64,000 nucleotides of DNA from Vibrio sp. RE88 (GCF_013113835.1 NZ_VTYQ01000005.1:310001-374000); one strand, 5' to 3'; positions 44,025 through 53,722 are shown, numbered from the stretch's first letter. Notes: generated from the sequence alone by a model not told the origin. Translations and numbers: made by a program.

Positions 44025-45881
44025 TTAATAATAGATAAAGCCTGTCAGTTTGGCGCCAATGTTCTCAGACTGCCAACTTTGATAACTCAATTGCGTTCGC
44101 ACAGCAAAATTGCGATTAAAGCTCCAGTTCCAGCTTGCATCAATTTCGACATGGCTCTCTTCCTGAGAGTTAATCAGCGCCATATATTGAGCTTGTAATC
44201 CTATTCTATGATTACGTCCAGCTTGGAAAATTGCTCCCGTTTCCAAGCCGATCCCAGGGACTGCGTCATATTCCGTCAGGTTGCCGCCACTGACTGCACC
44301 TGAAAAGAGTGTGTATACGTGGACTTTGTCTGGTGAGCCCCAGGCCTTGCCAAAGCCACCTTGTCCAAACCATCTTCCTGCCAACTTATTAGACAGAGGC
44401 TGCCTGTCAAAGCCAGTGCGAATATTCCAAGCCCAACTGTCGAATACTCTATTACTTGGAGCAAGCGCCATCGTGTCGATAAAGTAAAACCTATCGAGTC
44501 GAGAAGTGCCTTGCTGATCAATACTCACTTGAGTATCTAGAAAGTTGATCTGTGCGCCGGGTATGAAGCCATCCTGTGAGTCAAGCAAATCATGATACGC
44601 CGCTCTCCATTCAATGGTGGCTTGATTACTGTACTCATCCCAGTATTGGTAGCTCAGTCCGATACGGGCGGAAGCGTGCCCTTTTTCTGGTGGAACGTCA
44701 GGCTGAGGAACTGGGGTAAACGGAGACTCTACTTTGATTCTGCTGCGCAGATAGAGCAATTTGGTTAGCCGTTTGGCTGTCGGGTCTCGTTCTAAACCGG
44801 AGTCATACAATTGAAAGTTTAACCACTCGTAGGCGAGCTCTAGAATCGCGGCTCGTTCTTTATCTGAGAATTCGTTTTCACTCGGGTACTCGCCTTGCGT
44901 CGCTTTTTTAGCAGCCTCGAAGATTTTCTCATCGGCTTCATTGGCTTGATGTAGCAATCTGGTGCCAAATGCCTCGCGATATTGAGGCTCTTCCAATAAC
45001 CCGCTTTCCGCTAATGCATAAACCGTATCTGACGGAATGGCCTGTATCGAGAAGTCTTTGGTCAAGCGTAAGTCTTCCCGAGCGACATCCAATAGCGACA
45101 GCAACTGATAAGAACAGTTTTCGTCTAAGAAATAGTAATCAAACTCTGCTCTTTGCATTTCCCATAAGTGTAATAAAACCCGATTTACTTCCTCTTCATT
45201 GAGTTTAAGTTTGTATTCCCAAATATCTCTCGATTCGATGTCGTTGTATTCACGAACTTTTCGATAATATGGCATCACGGTGTAACGACCGGGGTAGCTG
45301 CCGATCAACCCTTTGATCGCAAAAAGAGCGGGATTGTCATCCGTTTCTGGCTCAGCAGCAAAATTAATGGCAAATGCGACCAATTCTTTATATCTGGTTT
45401 GATCCTTAGCGTCGACACGCAATAGGGTGTGACCAAACATCGAAGAAGGGTTGTTCATAAATGCTGTTGGGAAAACAAGCGTAAGACCAGCCGGGTCGAT
45501 GACTTGGCTCCAAGTTTCAAGCTCTGGGCAGTTCAATATCGCCTGGCGACCTTGTTGCTGCTCAAGCCAGCTATAGCGTGCTGGATATTGACACTGAGTC
45601 TCTAATGCAAGTTGCTTATCCTCGGAATAAAGCTGACTGATGGTTGCCTCAAGCTCCGCTTTTGGAGAGTACTTTCCCTGTTCCGAAAGAAAAAATTCGC
45701 TTTTATCGACGGTACTTTCGTATCCAGATAGAAGCGCAGGCAAATAGTGGCCGAGCTTATGCCAGTATGAGTGCTTGGAGAGCTGTTCTACATCGAATTC
45801 ACTAGCGATTGATGCTGAAGGCAATAAAAGGCTCAAACTTAAGCCACACAACAAAGAGGTTTTTAGCAAAGGGGACTTCAT
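44025..45881 (-). CDS. DUF4105 (Lnb-type N-terminal domain) outer-membrane-like protein
   Basis: 618 residues with a Sec signal peptide (cleavage near ASIAS). The central block FPTAFMNNPSSMFGHTLLRV followed later by FYYFLDENCSYQLLSLLDV-like sequence is the DUF4105/Lnb core, carrying the His and Cys proposed as catalytic in lipoprotein N-acyl transfer. The last 200 residues are amphipathic strands ending in an aromatic residue (TGFIYY), suggesting a C-terminal beta-barrel. The cellular role in Vibrio is unknown. A DUF3015 gene lies upstream on the same strand, 125 bp away. Confidence 0.82.
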   Translation of the reverse strand: MKSPLLKTSLLCGLSLSLLLPSASIASEFDVEQLSKHSYWHKLGHYLPALLSGYESTVDKSEFFLSEQGKYSPKAELEATISQLYSEDKQLALETQCQYPARYSWLEQQQGRQAILNCPELETWSQVIDPAGLTLVFPTAFMNNPSSMFGHTLLRVDAKDQTRYKELVAFAINFAAEPETDDNPALFAIKGLIGSYPGRYTVMPYYRKVREYNDIESRDIWEYKLKLNEEEVNRVLLHLWEMQRAEFDYYFLDENCSYQLLSLLDVAREDLRLTKDFSIQAIPSDTVYALAESGLLEEPQYREAFGTRLLHQANEADEKIFEAAKKATQGEYPSENEFSDKERAAILELAYEWLNFQLYDSGLERDPTAKRLTKLLYLRSRIKVESPFTPVPQPDVPPEKGHASARIGLSYQYWDEYSNQATIEWRAAYHDLLDSQDGFIPGAQINFLDTQVSIDQQGTSRLDRFYFIDTMALAPSNRVFDSWAWNIRTGFDRQPLSNKLAGRWFGQGGFGKAWGSPDKVHVYTLFSGAVSGGNLTEYDAVPGIGLETGAIFQAGRNHRIGLQAQYMALINSQEESHVEIDASWNWSFNRNFAVRTQLSYQSWQSENIGAKLTGFIYY

Positions 45882-45970
45882 CTAATACACAGTCTTACAG
45901 GTCGATTGAGCTTCTACTTTTAGCGTCAGGATACAACAAATAATAGGGAGGCTTTAAGGTGGTGTGGAAA

Positions 45971-45996
45971 AGGTGCCTAGAAAGGCACCTCTTAAT
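45971..45996 (-). terminator. terminator of the DUF3015 gene
   Basis: AGGTGCC pairs with GGCACCT; on the minus strand TTTTCC follows. It lies 16 bp beyond the stop codon. Confidence 0.75.
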
Positions 45997-46006
45997 AGGG
46001 CATTGA

Positions 46007-46492
46007 TTAAATAGCGTAACCCGCTAGTTGTGCGTTATCCGCAACAACGTTGTTCAGGTTTACGAATACTTCTTGAGAAGTGACATTTTCAGATTTGAAT
46101 ACTTGCGCGAAGTTTTCTTGAGCTAGAGTGTTGAATGTCGCTTTGTCAGCTTCATTGATGCCCCAAACTTCAGAAAGCGTTGCAAGAGTTTCACCTTCGC
46201 CTTTAGCGATATCACGTGCTAGGTTGTCCATGTTTCCATCAATGAACATCGCTAGCTTTTCAGAAGAAGAAATTGTACCCGTGCCGTCACAACCTAGAGT
46301 ACCGAAAGTGATACCAAAAGTTTGGTTACCAGAAGTGCCGTTAGTTGTAGCCGCTAGAATTTTAGAAACTTTACCTGACTTACCGTCGAATACCATAGTA
46401 CCCAAACCACAACCAATATCATTGTCAGCAAGTGCTAGATTAGACATAGGAAGAGTTGTTGCTAGGGCTGCCACTGCTAGAAGCTTTTTCAT
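46007..46492 (-). CDS. DUF3015 domain-containing periplasmic protein
   Basis: 161 residues with a signal peptide cleaved near LALA. The mature start DNDIGCGLGTMVFDGKSG and TFGITFGTLGCDGTGTI, with two conserved cysteines, are diagnostic for DUF3015. The C-terminal half is helical. AAGGATA precedes the ATG. Function is unknown. It commonly neighbours DUF4105, as here, which suggests a shared envelope role. Confidence 0.85.
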   Translation of the reverse strand: MKKLLAVAALATTLPMSNLALADNDIGCGLGTMVFDGKSGKVSKILAATTNGTSGNQTFGITFGTLGCDGTGTISSSEKLAMFIDGNMDNLARDIAKGEGETLATLSEVWGINEADKATFNTLAQENFAQVFKSENVTSQEVFVNLNNVVADNAQLAGYAI

Positions 46493-46841
46493 AACATATC
46501 CTTATAAGATAATATTTAAAATGTATTTTTATCTGTGCAACCATATGTACTGCACCGTGTATTAATAAGTGAAATTAGATTCATTTTCAATGGTAAGCCT
46601 CGTGTTGTGTGTCCGTATGCCGATTTTTGAATCATAACCTCAACGTATGACTTAACTTATTGATTGCATGGTCATTAACGTGCTAAGCAGCAGATATGAA
46701 AATAAGTACTTGCTAAAGTTTGCGTTTGAGCACATATTCAGAGTAAGTAAAAAGCGTAATTTAAGTTAAAATAGGCTGCCATGCTGTTATCCACTACGAA
46801 TAGTGGGTGCAGAGCCAATCAAGAAGTGTGGAGATACAAGT
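46493..46841. other. divergent intergenic region, DUF3015 / varA
   Basis: AT-rich leader region of 349 bp with no gene seen. A leftward frame at 46794-46982 overlaps varA and is a shadow. I assigned no promoter confidently. Confidence 0.55.
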
Positions 46842-47486
46842 TTGATAAGTGTTTTCCTTGTAGATGATCACGAGCTGGTTCGCACAGGGATACGACGTAT
46901 TATTGAAGACGTCCGTGGAATGAACGTAGCAGGGGAAGCTGAAAGCGGTGAAGACGCAGCGAAATGGTGTCGTAGCAATCATGCCGATGTCATTTTGATG
47001 GATATGAATATGCCGGGTATTGGTGGCTTAGAAGCAACCAAGAAAATCTTGCGGTTCAATCCTGATGTGAAAATCATCGTTTTAACTGTTCATACGGAAA
47101 ATCCGTTTCCAACTAAAGTGATGCAAGCAGGTGCCGCAGGTTACCTGACTAAAGGTGCGGGGCCAGATGAAATGGTCAACGCAATTCGTGTTGTAAATAG
47201 CGGCCAACGTTATATTTCTCCTGAAATTGCTCAGCAGATGGCGCTTAGCCAATTCTCTCCAGCATCGGAAAACCCTTTTGCCGATCTTTCTGAGCGTGAG
47301 TTGCAGATCATGATGATGATCACCAAGGGGCAGAAAGTAACCGATATTTCAGAGCAGCTGAATTTGAGCCCGAAAACCGTCAACAGCTACCGCTACCGTT
47401 TGTTCAATAAACTGGATATCAGCGGTGATGTAGAGTTGACGCATCTAGCCATCCGCCATGGAATGTTAGACACCGAGACATTGTAG
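46842..47486 (+). CDS. varA: two-component response regulator VarA (GacA/UvrY family)
   Basis: 214 residues from a TTG start at 46842, with GGAG 8 bp upstream; this gives [17 protein letters not shown] longer frame to 46803 is not supported. Receiver domain: phosphoacceptor Asp in ILMDMNMPG and Lys in LTKGAGP. The LuxR-type helix-turn-helix is [36 protein letters not shown]. With VarS it drives the Csr small RNAs, linking to quorum sensing and virulence in vibrios. The stop overlaps the uvrC start, a widely conserved pair. Confidence 0.94.
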   Translation: MISVFLVDDHELVRTGIRRIIEDVRGMNVAGEAESGEDAAKWCRSNHADVILMDMNMPGIGGLEATKKILRFNPDVKIIVLTVHTENPFPTKVMQAGAAGYLTKGAGPDEMVNAIRVVNSGQRYISPEIAQQMALSQFSPASENPFADLSERELQIMMMITKGQKVTDISEQLNLSPKTVNSYRYRLFNKLDISGDVELTHLAIRHGMLDTETL

Positions 47487-49318
47487 TGACCGCCACATTC
47501 GACTCGGCTTCCTTTCTAAAAACCGTTACTAATCAGCCCGGCGTGTACAGAATGTATAACGCCGAGGCTGTTGTCATTTATGTAGGTAAAGCCAAAGACC
47601 TCAAAAAGCGCCTTTCTAGTTACTTTCGTAAGAAAGTAGACAGCGAAAAAACACGAGCTTTAGTCAGTAATATTGACAAGATTGATGTCACGGTAACGCA
47701 CACCGAAACCGAAGCCCTGATACTTGAACACAACTACATTAAGCAGTATTTACCTAAATACAATGTATTACTGCGTGATGACAAATCATACCCTTACATT
47801 TTTGTCAGCGGCCATAAGCACCCGAGGCTATCGATGCACCGCGGCGCAAAAAAGCGCAAAGGAGAATACTTTGGGCCTTACCCTGACTCGGGAGCTGTGC
47901 GGGAAACGCTACACCTAATTCAAAAAATTTTCCCGGTTCGACAATGTGAAGATACGGTTTACAGTAATCGAACTCGACCTTGCCTGATGTACCAAATTGG
48001 CCGATGTGCGGGGCCATGTGTTAGCAGTATTATCTCCGATGAAGATTATGCAGAGCTGGTGGGCTTTGTTCGTTTGTTCCTGCAAGGAAAAGATCAGCAA
48101 GTTCTCACGACCTTGGTTGAAAAAATGGAGCAGGCCAGTAAAAATCTTAAGTTTGAAGACGCGGCGAAGTTCAGGGACCAAATTCAAGCGATACGCCGTG
48201 TTCAGGAGCAGCAATTTGTTTCTGAAGACTCTCAAGATGATATGGACGTCTTAGGTTTTGCTCAAGAGAACGGCATTGCATGTATCCATATCCTGATGAT
48301 TCGCCAAGGTAAGATTTTGGGCAGCCGTAGCCATTTTCCTAAGATTCCCAATGATACGACTCAAGAAGAAGTGTTTTATAGTTTTTTGAGTCAGTATTAC
48401 CTGAGCCACAACGAAGCACGAACTATCCCGACACGAATTATCCTTAACTCCGGCCTGATGGAAGAATCGCTGCTATTACAAGAGGCTTTAGGCGAGATTG
48501 CCGGACGTAAAGTCCATTTTCATGTTAATCCGACGGGAACTCGTGGGCGCTACCTTAAGCTGTCGAATACCAACGCACTGACAGCCATTACTACCAAAAT
48601 CAATCACAAGATGACGATATCCCAACGCTTTAAAGAGCTACGGGAAGTCTTAGGTATGGATATCATCACTCGTATGGAATGTTTCGATATATCCCATACG
48701 ATGGGTGAAAGCACGATTGCTTCCTGTGTTGTGTTTAATCAAGAAGGACCAGTGAAGCAGGAATACCGTCGCTACAATATTACTGGGATTACCGGTGGTG
48801 ATGATTACGCCGCGATGGGACAAGCTCTCGAGAGGCGTTACTCTAAGCAGCTGGATGTGGAAAAAATCCCGGATATTGTGTTTATTGATGGTGGTAAAGG
48901 GCAGCTTAACCGAGCATTTGAAATCATTTCACAGTACTGGGGAGATTGGCCTAAGCGGCCACGTTTGATTGGTATTGCGAAAGGAGTGACGCGTAAACCA
49001 GGATTGGAAACTTTGATTACTACAGACGGTGAAGAGTTTAACTTGCCTAGTGACGCACCAGCTCTACATTTGATGCAGCATATCCGTGATGAAAGCCATA
49101 ACCATGCTATTTCGGGGCATCGGGCCAAACGTGGAAAAACAAGAAGAACCAGTGCCTTAGAGGGCATTGAAGGGGTGGGGCCGAAACGACGTCAGGCATT
49201 GCTCAAATACATGGGGGGATTGCAGGAACTTCAACGTGCCAGCGTTGAAGAAATCGCCAAAGTCCCTGGGATTAGTGTTTCTTTAGCAGAAAACATTTAT
49301 CAAGCATTGAAACAATAG
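47486..49318 (+). CDS. uvrC: excinuclease ABC subunit C
   Basis: 610 residues, starting with GTG that overlaps the varA stop by one base. N-terminal GIY-YIG nuclease ([19 protein letters not shown], residues 18-36), Cys-containing linker, UVR domain that binds UvrB (about 200-240), RNase H-like endonuclease with [13 protein letters not shown], and tandem HhH ([16 protein letters not shown]) are all present. It makes both incisions in nucleotide excision repair. Confidence 0.97.
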   Translation: MTATFDSASFLKTVTNQPGVYRMYNAEAVVIYVGKAKDLKKRLSSYFRKKVDSEKTRALVSNIDKIDVTVTHTETEALILEHNYIKQYLPKYNVLLRDDKSYPYIFVSGHKHPRLSMHRGAKKRKGEYFGPYPDSGAVRETLHLIQKIFPVRQCEDTVYSNRTRPCLMYQIGRCAGPCVSSIISDEDYAELVGFVRLFLQGKDQQVLTTLVEKMEQASKNLKFEDAAKFRDQIQAIRRVQEQQFVSEDSQDDMDVLGFAQENGIACIHILMIRQGKILGSRSHFPKIPNDTTQEEVFYSFLSQYYLSHNEARTIPTRIILNSGLMEESLLLQEALGEIAGRKVHFHVNPTGTRGRYLKLSNTNALTAITTKINHKMTISQRFKELREVLGMDIITRMECFDISHTMGESTIASCVVFNQEGPVKQEYRRYNITGITGGDDYAAMGQALERRYSKQLDVEKIPDIVFIDGGKGQLNRAFEIISQYWGDWPKRPRLIGIAKGVTRKPGLETLITTDGEEFNLPSDAPALHLMQHIRDESHNHAISGHRAKRGKTRRTSALEGIEGVGPKRRQALLKYMGGLQELQRASVEEIAKVPGISVSLAENIYQALKQ

Positions 49319-49396
49319 GAAAAATCCCGCACCATAAGAGCCCTGTTTTTAAGCAGTGAACAGAGCAATACGCAAACGATAAGAGCCTCAATAAAT

Positions 49397-49954
49397 ATGC
49401 GTTTAAATATCCCTAACATTTTATCTTTGTTACGACTTTTCCTTATTCCAGTATTTGTCGTGGTTTTTTATCTTCCTTACAGCTGGGCGCCATTTGCAGC
49501 GGCAATGGTGTTCTGGGTTGCAGGGTTCACGGACTGGCTAGATGGAATGTTAGCGCGAAAGTTGGGGCAAACCTCCCGTTTTGGTGCTTTTATCGATCCT
49601 GTTGCTGATAAAGTCCTCGTCGCGACCGCTCTGATCCTTGTCACTGAACACTACCACTCCATTTGGGTCACAATTCCTGCTGTGACTATGATTGCTCGAG
49701 AAATCATTATTTCTGCATTGCGTGAGTGGATGGCAGAAATCGGTAAACGTGCCAGTGTGGCAGTTTCATGGGTAGGTAAAGTAAAAACGCTTAGCCAAAT
49801 GTTTGCTTTATGGGTGCTTATCTGGCGTTATGATGACTGGATGATTTGGTTAGGTTACGCCGCGCTTTATGTTGCTACCGTATTGACCTATTGGTCTATG
49901 GCACAGTATTTAATGGCAGCAAAAGACGATCTTCTCAGTGAAGAGCATCATTAA
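49397..49954 (+). CDS. pgsA: CDP-diacylglycerol--glycerol-3-phosphate 3-phosphatidyltransferase
   Basis: A 185-residue inner-membrane enzyme for phosphatidylglycerol synthesis. [20 protein letters not shown] is the typical start. The CDP-alcohol signature is [20 protein letters not shown] followed by FIDPVADKV. Four to five membrane helices are expected. It lies between uvrC and the tRNA cluster, as in enterobacteria. The product is the substrate of the cls enzyme also in this window. Confidence 0.96.
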   Translation: MRLNIPNILSLLRLFLIPVFVVVFYLPYSWAPFAAAMVFWVAGFTDWLDGMLARKLGQTSRFGAFIDPVADKVLVATALILVTEHYHSIWVTIPAVTMIAREIIISALREWMAEIGKRASVAVSWVGKVKTLSQMFALWVLIWRYDDWMIWLGYAALYVATVLTYWSMAQYLMAAKDDLLSEEHH

Positions 49955-49956
49955 AG

Positions 49957-49983
49957 AAAACGGGCAATAGCCCGTTTTTTTAT
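49957..49983 (+). terminator. rho-independent terminator of pgsA
   Basis: AAAACGGGC, loop AATA, GCCCGTTTT, then TTT. It follows the stop by 2 bp. Confidence 0.93.
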
Positions 49984-50106
49984 ACCTCTCATCTACTTTG
50001 TTTAAGTTAACTTGGTCAAAATCAAAAGAATTTTGAAAGTAAATTAATCAAATTAGAAGCTTTTGACTGTTAATTAGACAAACGATTCAAAAAATTAAAA
50101 ATAGTG

Positions 50107-50134
50107 TTGACTCATTAGTTCGAATCCGTAGAAT
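50107..50134 (+). promoter_or_regulatory. promoter of the tRNA cluster
   Basis: TTGACT and TAGAAT are 16 bp apart, followed by a GC-rich stretch (GCATCCCG) as in stringently controlled stable-RNA promoters. The first tRNA begins about 50 bp downstream. Confidence 0.7.
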
Positions 50135-50190
50135 GCATCCCGTACCCAAGAGGAACGCAGCGAAATAAGCGAGACGATTGGTGTTACGAA

Positions 50191-50264
50191 GGCGCGTTGG
50201 CAGAGTGGCTATGCAGCGGATTGCAAATCCGTGGACCTCGGTTCGACTCCGGGACGCGCCTCCA
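50191..50264 (+). tRNA. tRNA-Cys (GCA)
   Basis: 74 nt with encoded CCA. The acceptor GGCGCGT pairs with ACGCGCC. The anticodon loop is TTGCAAA with anticodon GCA, and the T-loop is GTTCGACTC. Confidence 0.95.
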
Positions 50265-50267
50265 TTT

Positions 50268-50343
50268 GCGACACTAGCTCAGTTGGTAGAGCGCAACCTT
50301 GCCAAGGTTGAGGTCACGAGTTCGAACCTCGTGTGTCGCTCCA
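50268..50343 (+). tRNA. tRNA-Gly (GCC), copy 1
   Basis: 76 nt with encoded CCA. The acceptor GCGACAC pairs with GTGTCGC. Anticodon loop TTGCCAA, anticodon GCC. Identical over its full length to the second copy at 50519. Confidence 0.95.
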
Positions 50344-50414
50344 AATTTTATGATAGCGATTCCTAATGGGTCGATGTCAAAGATGGTGTCTCCATCACAA
50401 ATTTAGATTTGTGT

Positions 50415-50501
50415 GCCCTGGTGGTGGAATTGGTAGACACAAGGGATTTAAAATCCCTCGGCGTTCGCGCTGTGCCGGTTCAAGTCCGGCCCGGGGCACC
50501 A
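50415..50501 (+). tRNA. tRNA-Leu (TAA)
   Basis: 87 nt with encoded CCA and a long variable arm (CTCGGCGTTCGCGCTGTG), as expected for leucine. Anticodon loop TTTAAAA, anticodon TAA. Confidence 0.95.
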
Positions 50502-50518
50502 TCTAACTAACGCATTAT

Positions 50519-50594
50519 GCGACACTAGCTCAGTTGGTAGAGCGCAACCTTGCCAAGGTTGAGGTCACGAGTTCGAACCTCGTGTGTCGCTCCA
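50519..50594 (+). tRNA. tRNA-Gly (GCC), copy 2
   Basis: Identical 76 nt to the copy at 50268, including encoded CCA and the following AAATT. It is the last gene of the cluster. Confidence 0.95.
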
Positions 50595-50601
50595 AATTAC
50601 G

Positions 50602-50632
50602 AAGCCCTGACCATTTGGTCAGGGCTTTTTTG
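50602..50632 (+). terminator. rho-independent terminator of the tRNA cluster
   Basis: AAGCCCTGACC, loop ATTT, GGTCAGGGCTT, then TTTT, 8 bp after the last tRNA. Confidence 0.94.
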
Positions 50633-50699
50633 TATTTTCATTACATAAGAAATCAGCGGCAAAAAGCCGCTGAATTTTAGCTCACAAAAGGTGGATGGT

Positions 50700-51740
50700 T
50701 TATACAAGCTCGGCGAGCATTTCATCCGAATATTCAGTCAACACTGAGCCTGATTTTACTTTTTCGACATAGTCAGGGTTGGCGATTAATGGGCGACCAA
50801 TTGCCAGCAAATCAAATTTGCCAGACTCCAAAGCTGCATTTCCGGTTTCTGGTGTAAAACCACCAACCCCCATTAGTGTCTTACTGTAGTTTGAACGCAT
50901 ATATTCTGAAACGGTGCCATCTAGGTAATCAAATGACATGCTATCGTCAAAAATTCCCACGTGAAGGTAGCTTAGATCACGGCTTTCGAGTTCTTTGAGC
51001 AAGTAATCTGAAACCTGACGATCGCGATTGTCTGGCTCCATGTTGAAGTAAGCACCCGGAGAGAGTCGTAGTGCTGTTCTATCTTTACCAATGGCATCAA
51101 CGATTGCATCGACCACTTGCAACGGGAAACGTGCCATATTTTCAGCTGAGCCACCAAATTCGTCGTCTCGAGTATTGCTTGAATAATGTAGGAATTGGTC
51201 GATCAGATAGCCATTTGCTCCGTGGATTTCAACCCCGTCAAAGCCTGCTTCTAGAGCGTTAATAGCGGCCTGACGATAATCTTCAACAAGTTCTTCAATC
51301 TCTTCTCGGGTCGCTGGCTTAGGCGTGGTGTAGGTCAGCTCTCGCATGCGGGGTACGCTGCCTTCAACGCTGACTGCGGAAGGCGCAAGTACATATTCTC
51401 CATTGAAGAAATGAGGGTGAGCAACACGGCCAGTGTGCCACAGCTGGACAAAAATCTTACCGCCTTTCTCATGAACCGCGTCTGTCACCTTACGCCAGCC
51501 AGCAATTTGCTCCTGACTGAAGATTCCAGGGGTATTTGGATATCCCTGACCATCTGGGCGAATGATGGTCGCTTCACTAATAATCAAACCAGTGTCTGCC
51601 CTGCGAGCGTAGTAATCCACCATCGCTTGAGTTGGAACTAGGCTGTCATCAGCCATACAACGAGTCAGTGGTGCCATTACAATTCTGTTGTTCAATGTAA
51701 TGGTGTCGTTCAGCGCTAATGGTTCAAATAGGTTATTCAT
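50700..51740 (-). CDS. nemA: alkene reductase, NemA-type old yellow enzyme
   Basis: A 346-residue FMN-dependent TIM-barrel ene-reductase acting on electrophilic alkenes and nitro compounds with NAD(P)H. MAPLTRCMADDSLVPT, IFVQLWHTGRVAHP and the substrate-binding His/Asn in EIHGANGYLIDQFLHYSSN are conserved, with the C-terminal GRPLIANPD flavin-phosphate site. AAGGGA precedes the ATG. It is divergent from a TetR regulator across palindromic operators. Confidence 0.93.
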   Translation of the reverse strand: MNNLFEPLALNDTITLNNRIVMAPLTRCMADDSLVPTQAMVDYYARRADTGLIISEATIIRPDGQGYPNTPGIFSQEQIAGWRKVTDAVHEKGGKIFVQLWHTGRVAHPHFFNGEYVLAPSAVSVEGSVPRMRELTYTTPKPATREEIEELVEDYRQAAINALEAGFDGVEIHGANGYLIDQFLHYSSNTRDDEFGGSAENMARFPLQVVDAIVDAIGKDRTALRLSPGAYFNMEPDNRDRQVSDYLLKELESRDLSYLHVGIFDDSMSFDYLDGTVSEYMRSNYSKTLMGVGGFTPETGNAALESGKFDLLAIGRPLIANPDYVEKVKSGSVLTEYSDEMLAELV

Positions 51741-51761
51741 GACGTTCCCTTTGTGGTTTTT

Positions 51762-51779
51762 CTTGAATGCCCATTCAAG
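51762..51779. promoter_or_regulatory. candidate TetR operator proximal to nemA
   Basis: CTTGAATG-CC-CATTCAAG is an 18-bp perfect palindrome, 22 bp before the nemA start. It shares TTGAATG with the operator pair beside it. Confidence 0.65.
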
Positions 51780-51788
51780 TTAGTCTAA

Positions 51789-51830
51789 TTTGAACAAGCA
51801 TTCAACTACTTTTTTGAATGCTTGTTCAAA
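51789..51830. promoter_or_regulatory. paired inverted operators between nemA and tetR
   Basis: TTTGAACAAGCATTCAA (51789-51805) and its exact reverse complement TTGAATGCTTGTTCAAA (51814-51830) are 8 bp apart. Each arm is itself near-palindromic (TTGAA-N6-TTCAA). This is what two TetR dimers binding face to face would need. The divergent promoters must overlap it. Confidence 0.75.
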
Positions 51831-51875
51831 ATAAAGTAGAATCAATCCATATTGATAATTGAGATAAGAGAACCA

Positions 51876-52454
51876 ATGCGCAGCGCTGAATTTGATCGGG
51901 AAGAAGTATTACGTTCTGCAATGGATGCTTTTGTAGCTAAAGGGTACGCTAAGACCAGCATGCAAGACCTAAAAAAGGTAACTGGACTGCACCCCGGTTC
52001 GATCTATTGTGCCTTTGAGAACAAGCGGGGCTTATTGATTGCGGCATTGGAACAGTATCGTGATGATAAATCGCAAGAGTTTCAGGCCTTGTTTGACTCT
52101 CAACCAACAGTGATGGCTGGCTTTGAGAAATATTTAAGCTGGGTGGTCGAAGAGTGTGAAACGGAAGAAATCAAAGATTGTTTGCTGCAGAAATCACTCA
52201 GTGAGATGGCACAGCAGGATGATGAAGTGGAACATCTTATCAGCATGATGCTTCAAGATTGGCATCAGTCTATTGAAGAGAAGCTTGCTCAGGCGCAGCA
52301 GGCGGGTCAAGCATCTCAAAAAAAATCGCCAGCTCAGTTGGCTCAATTTTTGGTGATGGGCATCTATGGCATGCGGACTTTATCTCACACTCAACCCAAG
52401 CCTGGAGTGTTAAGTGAGCTCAAGGATGAACTACTGGAGCATATCAGTGCTTAA
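51876..52454 (+). CDS. TetR/AcrR family transcriptional regulator (probable nemA repressor)
   Basis: 192 residues from the ATG at 51876; the frame extends to a TTG at 51852 with no better ribosome site. The N-terminal helix-turn-helix is TSMQDLKKVTGLHPGSIYCAFENK. The C-terminal domain has one Cys pair (ECETEEIKDC) that could sense electrophiles, as in NemR, though this is inference. Its position divergent from nemA with palindromes between suggests it represses both. Its stop codon begins the shared terminator. Confidence 0.85.
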   Translation: MRSAEFDREEVLRSAMDAFVAKGYAKTSMQDLKKVTGLHPGSIYCAFENKRGLLIAALEQYRDDKSQEFQALFDSQPTVMAGFEKYLSWVVEECETEEIKDCLLQKSLSEMAQQDDEVEHLISMMLQDWHQSIEEKLAQAQQAGQASQKKSPAQLAQFLVMGIYGMRTLSHTQPKPGVLSELKDELLEHISA

Positions 52455-52487
52455 GAAAAAGGCCCGTAATAACGGGCCTTTTTCTTA
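52452..52487. terminator. bidirectional terminator containing two stop codons
   Basis: A 36-bp perfect palindrome around AATA: TAAGAAAAAGGCCCGT and ACGGGCCTTTTTCTTA. It begins exactly with the tetR TAA and ends exactly with the complement of the TAA of the sugar dehydrogenase gene. Confidence 0.93.
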
Positions 52488-53576
52488 GCTGCGAGTTGGA
52501 ACAAGGCGGTATATATTGCCCTGATCAGTACTAAAGATGAGTTCATCCTTAGGGCTGACGATGACATGGCGAATACGTTCGTTAAGCTCTGACAATATTC
52601 GAATTTCATCTACTGCTTGATTGTTTTTGTCTAGCGTGACGACATTGATATGGGTTAGTTTCAAAGCGGGTGCGAGAAGCTTCCCGTTCAGTTCAGGGTA
52701 GTTTTTTCCTCGATACAAAAGCAAACTTGAGGGAGCGATGGAGGGAACATAAACCTTTACTGGTGACTCGATCCCCTCTTTTTCTTTAGATTCCCCGACA
52801 TTAATCGGCCCCCAGTATTCTTTACCGTGAGAAGTGATTGGCCAGCCATAGTTTGAGCCCGGTTGAATAAGGTTTATTTCATCGCCGCCTCTTGGGCCAT
52901 GTTCTATCGACCACAAAGCGCCAGCTGCTGAATCGTAAAACAAGCCTTGTGGATTACGATGACCAAAGCTCCAGATTTCCTTTTGCGCGCCTTTTTGCTC
53001 GGCGAAAGGGTTGTCTTCGGCTGCTGAACCGTCAGGGTTCAACCTGAGAATCGAACCCGCATGGGTACTTAAGTCCTGTCCATTATCTCGTTCTCCGCGA
53101 TCGCCGACACTCATGTAGAGGTACTGATCGTCGAAGGTCACCCGACTACCATAGTGGCGATTGGTCGAGGAATTGGATGTTGTCGTAAGGATATTTCTCC
53201 AGTTTGTGAGCTTACCGTCTGAAAATGTGAAGGTAGCAAGAGTGGTATCTGAACCACTAGTGGTGCGTTTACTGTAGGTCACATACGCTTTGTTCGGTTC
53301 GAAAGGAGACATCGCGATATCGAGCAACCCTCCCTGACCGTTGGCATAAAGGCCAGCAGGATCTTCCATAAGCTGAGTACTTTTCCCTGTAGCGATATCG
53401 ACCGAGAGAATATGGCCGTTGCGTTCGGTGACCAGCAACGTGTTGTCGTCAGCAAACGTCATTCCCCAAGGAACCAGTAAACCTGAAGCAATTTTTTCTG
53501 TTGAGTAGTCCGCTGACAATGCCGGACTGGTCCAGCATGTAAAAGTAGCAAGCGGTAAAGCTAAGTATTTGAACAC
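52485..53576 (-). CDS. PQQ-dependent sugar dehydrogenase (soluble aldose dehydrogenase family)
   Basis: 363 residues from a GTG at 53576, which gives a proper signal peptide (MFKYLALPLATFTCW..., cleavage near LSA). ATGs at 53609 and 53621 put unrelated residues before it. The six-bladed propeller is recognised by VPWGMTFADDNTLLVTERNG, GGLLDIAMSP, MSVGDRGERDNGQ, SFGHRNPQGL and EHGPRGGDEINLI. It oxidises aldose sugars in the periplasm, if PQQ is available. The stop lies inside the shared terminator. Confidence 0.85.
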   Translation of the reverse strand: MFKYLALPLATFTCWTSPALSADYSTEKIASGLLVPWGMTFADDNTLLVTERNGHILSVDIATGKSTQLMEDPAGLYANGQGGLLDIAMSPFEPNKAYVTYSKRTTSGSDTTLATFTFSDGKLTNWRNILTTTSNSSTNRHYGSRVTFDDQYLYMSVGDRGERDNGQDLSTHAGSILRLNPDGSAAEDNPFAEQKGAQKEIWSFGHRNPQGLFYDSAAGALWSIEHGPRGGDEINLIQPGSNYGWPITSHGKEYWGPINVGESKEKEGIESPVKVYVPSIAPSSLLLYRGKNYPELNGKLLAPALKLTHINVVTLDKNNQAVDEIRILSELNERIRHVIVSPKDELIFSTDQGNIYRLVPTRS

Positions 53577-53692
53577 GTGGGATTGTCTCTCCAGTTCAGA
53601 TAAGTGCATAAAGTGTAGCACGATAATAATTCATAGTTTTTATGTATGTATCTACGAATAAATCTTTTATTTGAATAATATATGATCTATTA

Positions 53693-53722
53693 TGACGAAG
53701 TGTCAAAAATGACGAGTCGTCA
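53693..53722. promoter_or_regulatory. two TGACGA-type operators upstream of the second TetR gene
   Basis: TGACGAAGTGTCA (53693-53705) and the perfect palindrome TGACGAGTCGTCA (53710-53722) lie 84-113 bp before the TetR start. The same element recurs before the transporter operon downstream. Confidence 0.7.

Noticed and set aside
50268..50594. Repeated 76-bp sequence as possible mobile-element repeat
   Set aside because: The two copies are identical tRNA-Gly genes flanking tRNA-Leu, a normal tRNA-cluster duplication.
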